Both the position numbers and the translations under genes were made by a program. A DNA stretch of 9,896 nt, taken from NCBI GenBank assembly GCA_035496575.1, contig DATJEN010000203.1, positions 1-9,896 on the forward strand, in the 5' to 3' direction. The stretch comes from PALSA-1355 sp035496575. GTDB taxonomy: Bacteria > Planctomycetota > Planctomycetia > Pirellulales > PALSA-1355. The first letter of the stretch is position 1. Every line of letters begins with the position of its first letter. The notes below the pieces were generated by a model that worked only from the letters and a program-made list of their open reading frames with translations, had not been told where the DNA came from and did no database searches. This document shows, piece after piece, positions 6,087 through 9,896 of the stretch.

Positions 6087-6145
6087 AAAAAAAGCAGCAC
6101 GGCAACCGATCAAGGTTTTCGGCTTTCGCCCCGTCGGGCTAGCCG
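6087..6145 (-). terminator. possible terminator after integrase 1
   Basis: On the minus strand, 15 bases after the integrase stop, CGGCT-A-GCCC-GACG-GGGC-GAA-AGCCG (6145-6120) can form a nine-base-pair stem with a bulge. A run of seven T residues (plus-strand A run 6087-6093) lies about 26 bases further on, too far for a classic intrinsic terminator. The two signals together probably reduce read-through into the 324-residue gene. Confidence 0.4.
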
Positions 6146-6160
6146 TGTGCAATGTGCAGT

Positions 6161-7321
6161 TTACTTTGCCTTCCGTTTTTTGGGAAACAGCCACGCGCGA
6201 ACGTGGTCCGTGACGGCCTTCAGCCGCTCATCCTCGACGGCCTGTCGATAGATGGCGCTCATATCATCAGCCGCCGCGGCGTGCCCCATAACAGCCTGGA
6301 CGGCTGACAGGTCTCGAGCGCCTTCTGCGATTGTCTGAAAGGTGCGTCGCAGATCATAGAACGAACGCCCGGTCACTCCAGCGGCTGCCATCAGCCGATC
6401 CATCGCGGCCGTGACGCGGTAGCCTTTGTACTTGCCGATATAGTTGAGCCCGCGCTGTGAGATGAACAACAGGGCGGCGTCGGTCGGGTCTTTGGGGGTG
6501 ATCCGCGTGGCAATGTGCTCCTTGATCGCGGCCACGGTTTCGGGCCACAGCGGGATCCGGCGCGGTACTGCCGTTTTCGACCGCGGATAGATCAGCCAGC
6601 CGGCCTTGAGATCGATTGCTTTTGTCGGCAGCAGTGCCAGGTCCGTGTTGCCCATCGCCCCGTTGATGCCCAGCAGCACCATCCCCTTCGCGATCGTGTC
6701 GGCCTTGGCCAGCACCGCCCGCAGCTCTTCAGCCGAGAACATGCGCGGCCCCCCGGCCGCCCGCAGCTTGCGTATCGACTTGGCCGATGGCTTCTTGAAG
6801 CCGGGGCCGAACTTGACGGGCCGTTCAATCAGATCGGCGTCGGCGGCGTACTTGAACACACTGCGCACAACTTGGATCGTGTTCCCGGTTCGGACCAATC
6901 CCCAGCGCTTGGTGAACACGCCGCGTAGCGCTTGGAAGTCCTCGGGGCGCAGGGTGTCAACGGGTGTCGAGCGCCCGAGCGTGGCCGCCATGAGCGTGCA
7001 GGCCGACAGGTACCCATCGAACGTCCGCTGGGCCAGCTCGCCGCTCTCGAGCGCGGCTTCCTTGAACGTCAGAAATGAATCGCAGACGAGCTTCACCGTC
7101 ACGGCACCATCGCGTGCCCGCGGCTTGCGGCCGGCCAGCAAGTCGTCCTTGGTTTCGGACCAGTTATTCTCTGCGCGTTCACCGCGCGGATCGTCACGCC
7201 ATGATCCAAAGTATTGAAGCTTGCCGCACACTTTCTTGGCCCATCGCCCGGTGGCGTGTGGGAACAGAGGGAAGTCGGGGCGCGGTTTGCTGGGCCTTGC
7301 TGCTAGGGTAGACTTGGTCAC
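6161..7321 (-). CDS. int: tyrosine recombinase (integrase) of element 1, box I arginine missing
   Basis: A 386-residue site-specific recombinase from the GTG at 7319-7321, which has a GAGG ribosome binding site seven bases upstream. A longer start at 7384 would lie upstream of the proposed promoter. The N-terminal core-binding part contains TFDGYLSACTLMAATLG and the catalytic domain follows RMFSAEELRAVL. Visible are FYDLRRTFQTI (box II arginine, R325), MGHAAAADDMSAIY (H347) and the nucleophile Y358, then VTDHVRAWLF. At box I, where GLR-x-x-E is usual, the sequence is GAMGNTDLALLP, with no arginine; box II has Tyr and Arg in place of both histidines. I recall similar 'GN-D' integrases in planctomycetes, so this may be a lineage trait rather than decay. 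It probably integrates and excises element 1. Confidence 0.92.
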   Translation of the reverse strand: MTKSTLAARPSKPRPDFPLFPHATGRWAKKVCGKLQYFGSWRDDPRGERAENNWSETKDDLLAGRKPRARDGAVTVKLVCDSFLTFKEAALESGELAQRTFDGYLSACTLMAATLGRSTPVDTLRPEDFQALRGVFTKRWGLVRTGNTIQVVRSVFKYAADADLIERPVKFGPGFKKPSAKSIRKLRAAGGPRMFSAEELRAVLAKADTIAKGMVLLGINGAMGNTDLALLPTKAIDLKAGWLIYPRSKTAVPRRIPLWPETVAAIKEHIATRITPKDPTDAALLFISQRGLNYIGKYKGYRVTAAMDRLMAAAGVTGRSFYDLRRTFQTIAEGARDLSAVQAVMGHAAAADDMSAIYRQAVEDERLKAVTDHVRAWLFPKKRKAK

Positions 7322-7367
7322 GGTGACACCTCGCCGGGAGTCAGGAATCGAGGGAAATCGCACTGGC

Positions 7368-7397
7368 AAGGTAGCAGGTGTCACTAGCGGGTGTCAA
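7368..7397 (-). promoter_or_regulatory. candidate promoter for integrase 1
   Basis: Minus strand: a perfect TTGACA (-35) at 7397-7392, an 18-base spacer, and a weak TACCTT (-10) at 7373-7368. The transcript would begin near 7361, about 40 bases before the GTG at 7321. Two copies of a TGACACC word overlap this promoter, which would allow repression by a bound protein, perhaps the integrase itself. Confidence 0.4.
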
Positions 7398-7402
7398 CTA
7401 GC
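7372..7402. repeat. 13-bp tandem repeat between integrase 1 and the tRNA
   Basis: TAGCAGGTGTCAC (7372-7384) is followed by TAGCGGGTGTCAA (7385-7397), one C and TAGC (7399-7402). An inverted copy of the core, TGACACC, lies at 7324-7330 next to the integrase start. Direct repeats close to an integrase gene at an element end resemble arm-type integrase or excisionase binding sites. They also overlap the proposed integrase promoter. Confidence 0.5.
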
Positions 7403-7424
7403 ACGCAAGCCACGGCAAAAATGC

Positions 7425-7430
7425 TAAAAA
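7425..7430 (+). promoter_or_regulatory. possible -10 element of the tRNA-Ser promoter
   Basis: TGCTAAAAA gives an extended -10 (TGn followed by TAAAAA at 7425-7430) ten bases before the tRNA 5' end, with no good -35. If used, the primary transcript would start near 7437. It is the only AT-rich stretch in the right place. Confidence 0.3.
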
Positions 7431-7440
7431 CTCCCGATAA

Positions 7441-7527
7441 GGATGGGTGGCCGAGTGGTCTAAGGCGGCGGTCTTGAAAACCGCTGTACGGGAAACCGTA
7501 CCGGGGGTTCGAATCCCTCCCCATCCG
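7441..7527 (+). tRNA. tRNA-Ser (anticodon UGA)
   Basis: An 87-base class II tRNA. The acceptor stem GGATGGG (7441-7447) pairs with CCCATCC (7520-7526) and the discriminator base is G at 7527. The anticodon stem GCGGT/ACCGC encloses loop CTTGAAA, giving anticodon TGA at 7475-7477, which reads UCA codons. A long variable arm (TACGG-GAAA-CCGTA) identifies serine. The T-arm has GGGGG-TTCGAAT-CCCTC with one G-U pair. CCA is not encoded. The gene is intact although the antisense integrase 2 reading frame runs through 7460-7527. It is the only plus-strand gene in the window and the probable integration target of element 2. Confidence 0.98.
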
Positions 7528-8782
7528 CTTCGATTATCGCCGGGAAAAGCATCGACTCGCTTTTCTCGGCAGAAACAGTGTTGACCGTTTCGGGCTGCGA
7601 CTCGCCGCGACCCGAAACGGCTTCCAACTGCTTCGGGTTTTGCTTCGCCTGTTCCGCGTTGCCCAGAGCGCGGATGAAGTGCTCGTCGGTCGTTTGGTAA
7701 TAGTGCTTTCGGGCAATGTCTTCGCTGTTGCCGAGCCAACTGCAAACCACGTGTGATGGGAACTGCTCGGCCAGCTCCGTTTGCCGAGAACTCCGGAGGT
7801 TATGGAAGAGCCGGGGCCAGGGCGTCAGCCCAGCGCGATGGATGATCTTTTCGAACGTGGTCCGCAGGTTGCAATTCCGCCAGCCCGCCTTGCCTTGAGA
7901 ACTGGCCCGCATGCGTTCATCGACCACGTAGACCGCGCCTTCCGCGGCCAGGGCGAAAGCCTCGTCCAAAGTGGGGCGCAGCTCGGGGAACAGCGGAATG
8001 GTGCGGGTCGCCTTGCCGGGGTGATGTTCCGTCTTGGGGGACGTTACCACGATTCGGCCAGCGTCCCAATCAATGTCCTGCCAGCGGAGCGAAAGCACTT
8101 CGCTGGGGCAGCGCAGGCCGCCGTAGCGAGCCAAGGCGACGATTGCCCGCCAATGATGGTTCGGGCAGGCTTCCAGCAACCGCCGGGTTTCCTCGAGCGT
8201 GATGAATCGTTCCCGGCACGGCATGGATGCCTTGATGGAAACATCGGCGAACGGGCTTTCGGCAATCAACCGCCGACGCATCGCAGCGCGGAAAACCATC
8301 GTGGCGAATTGCAGCCGCTTGCGAACCGTCATCGGGGCCAGTTTCTTGCCGATTAAATGCAGCTTGTAGCGGTCGGCATCGCCGGGCGTAACGTCACGCA
8401 ATGGCTTGTTTGCCCCGAAGAACTCGACAAGCCCCGTTTCGCCTTGCTGCCAGACTTCCTTCGTGGCCGGCTTCACGTCCGTTCGGCCTTGGATGTAACC
8501 CTTGATGAACGGCCCCAACATGGCGGATTCGCGGGCTTGGCACAGCCCGACGGCCGCCAGCTTGTTTTGTAGCGTGGCGTCGATGCTCGCCAGCCAGCCG
8601 GCCAAATCGCGATCCATCGATGTGTCGGTCATTTTCGCCGTCAGCAATTCTTCGATGCGCCGGCAGACCGTGTCCGCCGCTTTGGCGGGCGTCTTGCCCA
8701 GGCGAACTGTTCGGCGCTTGCCGTCGGCACCTACGAATTGAATCCATCTATGCCCTTCGGGGCGGTTGATGATGCTGGCCAC
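7460..8782 (-). CDS. int: tyrosine recombinase (integrase) of element 2, 3' end inside tRNA-Ser
   Basis: A 440-residue integrase with a complete catalytic set: R224 in GGLRCPSEVL, K250 in TSPKTEHHPG, H327-x-x-R330 in LFHNLRSSRQTEL, and the nucleophile Y361 in RKHYYQTTDEHF. The usual third-box histidine is N352 (WLGNSED). The N-terminal 60 residues (HRWIQFVGADGKRRTVRLG) are the arm-binding-like domain and 80-180 the core-binding domain. It starts with GTG at 8780-8782, three bases after the Xre gene, with AAGGA upstream, so the two are co-transcribed. Residues 420-440 (GEGFEPPVRFPVQRFSRPPP) are translated from the tRNA antisense strand. The real C-terminus therefore depends on what sequence lies at the attachment site in the integrated or circular form. 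The tail 375-420 carries two strong inverted repeats. Confidence 0.93.
   Translation of the reverse strand: MASIINRPEGHRWIQFVGADGKRRTVRLGKTPAKAADTVCRRIEELLTAKMTDTSMDRDLAGWLASIDATLQNKLAAVGLCQARESAMLGPFIKGYIQGRTDVKPATKEVWQQGETGLVEFFGANKPLRDVTPGDADRYKLHLIGKKLAPMTVRKRLQFATMVFRAAMRRRLIAESPFADVSIKASMPCRERFITLEETRRLLEACPNHHWRAIVALARYGGLRCPSEVLSLRWQDIDWDAGRIVVTSPKTEHHPGKATRTIPLFPELRPTLDEAFALAAEGAVYVVDERMRASSQGKAGWRNCNLRTTFEKIIHRAGLTPWPRLFHNLRSSRQTELAEQFPSHVVCSWLGNSEDIARKHYYQTTDEHFIRALGNAEQAKQNPKQLEAVSGRGESQPETVNTVSAEKSESMLFPAIIEADGEGFEPPVRFPVQRFSRPPP
7505..7527. other. putative attachment site (att core) of element 2 in the tRNA 3' part
   Basis: The integrase 2 gene ends inside the tRNA and the element extends from the tRNA 3' end, the standard arrangement when a tyrosine integrase targets a tRNA T-arm or 3' end. 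The core would be a segment of the tRNA 3' part, and a repeat of it should lie at the far end of element 2, outside the window. Exact borders cannot be set from one copy. Confidence 0.45.
7539..7570. repeat. 12-bp inverted repeat just past the tRNA
   Basis: GCCGGGAAAAGC (7539-7550) and GCTTTTCTCGGC (7559-7570) form a 12-base-pair stem with one G-U pair and an eight-base loop, starting 12 bases after the tRNA 3' end. No T-run follows on either strand. It could end or protect the tRNA transcript, or be a recombination-protein site beside the att core. It lies within the integrase 2 tail-coding region (about residues 405-415). Confidence 0.65.
7585..7620. repeat. perfect 10-bp inverted repeat, second hairpin past the tRNA
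   Basis: CCGTTTCGGG (7585-7594) and CCCGAAACGG (7611-7620) are exact reverse complements separated by 16 bases. The hairpin lies 15 bases beyond the first inverted repeat and again inside the integrase 2 C-terminal tail. Two strong stems in succession are unlikely to be coding constraint alone. An att-flanking or transcription-stop role is inferred. Confidence 0.65.
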
Positions 8783-8785
8783 AGC

Positions 8786-9019
8786 TCACTTTCCTTTCTT
8801 CGTCGAATCGGGCTTGCGGCCCAGAGTGATTGTCAGTTGCAGGTACTCACCCAGCCGGTCGACGGCTTCCATCGAGAGTCCGCCGCGACCGTTGTAGAAC
8901 TTCGCCAGAGCCGACTCGTCGATGCCCGTTTCCTTGGCAATGCGATATCGTGTTAAGCCCGACTCGTCGATCGCCTGCCGTATTTGATCGCTGAGTTTGC
9001 TTGATCGCCGTCTTGCCAT
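8786..9019 (-). CDS. Xre/Cro-type helix-turn-helix repressor (77 aa)
   Basis: A 77-residue protein that is essentially one HTH_3 domain. LSDQIRQAIDESGLTRYRIA, then KETGIDESALAKFYNGRGG and LSMEAVDRLGEYLQLTITL show the five-helix Xre fold with recognition helix ESALAKFYNG. It has a basic start (MARRRSS) and end (KPDSTKKGK). It is co-transcribed with integrase 2, whose GTG follows the stop by three bases, so it may control integrase expression. A 27-base imperfect palindrome lies 15 bases before its start. Its own ribosome binding site is weak and the transcript may be leaderless. An antitoxin role is possible for such small Xre proteins, but no toxin gene is next to it. Confidence 0.88.
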   Translation of the reverse strand: MARRRSSKLSDQIRQAIDESGLTRYRIAKETGIDESALAKFYNGRGGLSMEAVDRLGEYLQLTITLGRKPDSTKKGK

Positions 9020-9025
9020 CTCATT

Positions 9026-9060
9026 ATTCTAACCGATGCTGGAATACCCGACCAGTATCG
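9026..9060 (-). promoter_or_regulatory. Xre promoter region: inverted repeat and possible leaderless -10
   Basis: CGATGCTGG (9034-9042) and CCAGTATCG (9052-9060) form a nine-base inverted repeat with one mismatch and a nine-base centre, a good shape for an Xre dimer operator. On the minus strand a TAGAAT (-10-like) lies at 9031-9026, six bases before the ATG, which would place transcription start at the ATG itself (leaderless). No matching -35 is seen. The palindrome sits where RNA polymerase would bind, fitting autorepression. Confidence 0.45.
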
Positions 9061-9205
9061 TGATCTGGGACATTGCCGATCCGACGATCCCAGCCCGATG
9101 ATGGTCAGGGGCTTCCGCCAATCCCAGCCATGCAGCCGGCCACTCGCCGTCCGCGATGTCCGCGGTCTGCTTCATTGGGCTCATAGTTTGATGTATTGTG
9201 GTCAT
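9029..9205 (-). CDS. doubtful small ORF (58 aa) between helicase 2 and Xre gene
   Basis: This frame runs from ATG 9205 (or ATGs at 9184 and 9175) to a stop at 9029, giving at most 58 residues with the segment QTADIADGEWPAAWLGLAEA. No family is recognised, no start has a good ribosome binding site, and the 3' end covers the palindrome before the Xre gene. Third codon positions are GC-rich, as in the real genes, which is weak support. It lies in the same direction as its neighbours. If it is not a gene, 9020-9269 is a 250-base intergenic region holding the Xre promoter and a nine-base tandem repeat (GCGGACGGT/GCGGACGGC) near 9250-9268. Confidence 0.3.
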   Translation of the reverse strand: MTTIHQTMSPMKQTADIADGEWPAAWLGLAEAPDHHRAGIVGSAMSQITILVGYSSIG

Positions 9206-9269
9206 GTTGCGATCATGTGTTGCATCGCTACACGTGCAATGGATTGGGCCGCGGACGGTGCGGACGGCG

Positions 9270-9896
9270 CTAAAACTGTTCTCGCAGTTCCGGTGGCAAG
9301 TCCCGCCGCAACCCAATTCCCTCGTAAACCCGATGGCGATCGCCATCTTGTTGTGGCCTGCTCACCCGCAAGCTTGGCAGCGCCGCCCGAAGGTCGCGGC
9401 CAAATGTTTGCTCCGTGCCTGCATTGATGCGACCCGTCATATCGCACCATCGCCGCCAAGCGGCGAATAGTTCCTGCACTTTCACTTTGTACGACGGACC
9501 GACCAAGCAGCAGTCGTCAATAAACTGGCGGTGCGGGCTGGAGAGATCGTGCATGCTCTCGATGAGTTCGCCACCGCTTTCAGGCTGCACGAACCGTCCG
9601 CGCTCGCGCAGCCGTCGCCAGCCTTCGATCGCCCACCCTAGAATGCCGGGCCGTTCGGCCGATAGTCGCTCTGTCAGGCCGTGATCTTCGCGGCCGAAAA
9701 AGCTCTCAGCCAAACGCAGCAGAATCAGCCGGCCAACGAACGCACCGCTGGCGTCAGTTAGCCGCGGCAGTTCATTGGTCAAGATCATCAGCCGCGTCGA
9801 CAGTTTGCACGTGATTGGCGACAGGTGCTTGCGGTCGATCGTCTGGGCGTCCTCACCTGAGATGCTCAACAAGCGTTCGGTGATGATGGCTGAATC
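9270..9896 (-). CDS. D5-type SF3 helicase of element 2, C-terminal 208 residues
   Basis: The 5' part lies beyond the right edge. The visible protein starts in the stretch before ERLLSISGEDAQTIDRKH and contains the sensor 1 strand MILTNELPRL, the arginine-finger region GRLILLRL, and PGILGWAIEGWRRL. The C-terminal domain ends in EQTFGRDLRAAL and RVYEGIGLR. Aligned by hand to the element 1 helicase it is about 58 % identical over 118 residues, including ERLLSI, NELPRL and VQPES, and the similarity continues to the end. Walker A and B motifs would be in the missing part. It is expected to unwind element 2's origin. It is followed by a roughly 250-base region and the Xre-integrase pair. Confidence 0.9.
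   Translation of the reverse strand, partial: DSAIITERLLSISGEDAQTIDRKHLSPITCKLSTRLMILTNELPRLTDASGAFVGRLILLRLAESFFGREDHGLTERLSAERPGILGWAIEGWRRLRERGRFVQPESGGELIESMHDLSSPHRQFIDDCCLVGPSYKVKVQELFAAWRRWCDMTGRINAGTEQTFGRDLRAALPSLRVSRPQQDGDRHRVYEGIGLRRDLPPELREQF

Larger units (their letters stand above)
1..7402. mobile_element. integrated element 1 (partial), replication-type integrative or satellite element
   Basis: A co-directional set of minus-strand genes carries an integrase next to a tRNA, HTH/excisionase-like proteins, an ERCC4 nuclease, SSB, a D5-type helicase, winged-helix regulators and a metallopeptidase-like protein. This mix of integration, replication and small regulatory genes, packed with overlapping stops and starts, is typical of integrative elements and phage satellites. 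The left end lies outside the window. The right end is placed by inference just upstream of the integrase, between 7385 and 7440, because the tRNA at 7441 is intact. I see no duplicated attachment core inside the window, so both borders are unproven. Confidence 0.6.
7528..9896. mobile_element. integrated element 2 (partial) at tRNA-Ser
   Basis: A minus-strand block with integrase at the tRNA, an Xre-type repressor and a D5-type helicase running off the right edge. The integrase reads into the tRNA, which marks one element end. The far end and its direct repeat of the tRNA 3' part lie beyond the window. It shares a homologous helicase with element 1 but has an unrelated-looking integrase. Confidence 0.65.

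Noticed and set aside
6606..7217. 203-codon plus-strand open frame
   Set aside because: It lies wholly antisense to integrase 1, has no ribosome binding site or domain, and reflects the GC-rich opposite strand.
7398..7745. Minus-strand frame with GGIRTPGTVSRTAVFKTAAL-type sequence
   Set aside because: This is the tRNA-Ser complement translated in another frame, a well-known false protein. The rest is an alternate frame of integrase 2.
7781..8356. 191-codon plus-strand open frame
   Set aside because: It is antisense to the conserved core of integrase 2 with no recognisable protein features.
9065..9093. CTGGGA/TCCCAG inverted repeat
   Set aside because: Only six bases with a 17-base spacer and no further pairing, so likely by chance.

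Overview
The window is GC-rich and almost every protein gene is on the minus strand, so transcription runs from high to low coordinates. Two integrase families of a type I associate with Planctomycetota genomes (an opinion from remembered sequence style, not a search), together with small winged-helix proteins and a stand-alone D5-type helicase, suggest a planctomycete chromosome. The window holds parts of two integrated mobile elements that meet at one tRNA-Ser(UGA) gene at 7441-7527.

Element 1 (about 1-7402, left end outside the window) reads, in transcription order: a tyrosine recombinase (7321-6161); a 324-residue protein of unknown function (6058-5084); a palindrome-rich control region (4920-5083); then a tightly packed operon. 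The operon encodes a MerR-like DNA-binding protein, an excisionase-like HTH protein, an ERCC4-family nuclease, a single-stranded DNA-binding protein, a 113-residue unknown and a D5-type SF3 helicase. Most of its genes overlap (ATGA junctions) or lie within 12 bases of each other. After a 229-base gap with further operator-like sequence come two overlapping winged-helix proteins, a 62-residue protein behind a strong ribosome binding site, and a putative zinc metallopeptidase (HEIGH motif) that runs off the left edge.

Element 2 (7528 to beyond 9896) begins at the 3' end of the tRNA. Its integrase gene (8782-7460) reads into the tRNA gene antisense, so its last 21 residues are encoded by tRNA DNA. 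Upstream are an Xre-type repressor gene (9019-8786), a palindrome in its promoter region, a doubtful small ORF, and the C-terminal 208 residues of a second D5-type helicase. That helicase is clearly homologous to the one in element 1 (about 58 % identical over 118 residues by hand count).

Taken together, element 1 looks like a self-replicating or satellite-like integrative element. It has an integrase and a candidate excisionase for movement, and a replication/processing set of helicase, SSB and nuclease with no recognisable primase domain. It also has a cluster of small DNA-binding regulators and a metallopeptidase of unknown role. No capsid, terminase, relaxase, CRISPR array or rRNA is visible. 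The most unusual points are the primase-less helicase set, an integrase lacking the first catalytic arginine, two strong inverted repeats placed just beyond the tRNA inside the other integrase gene, and the back-to-back placement of two related elements at one tRNA.
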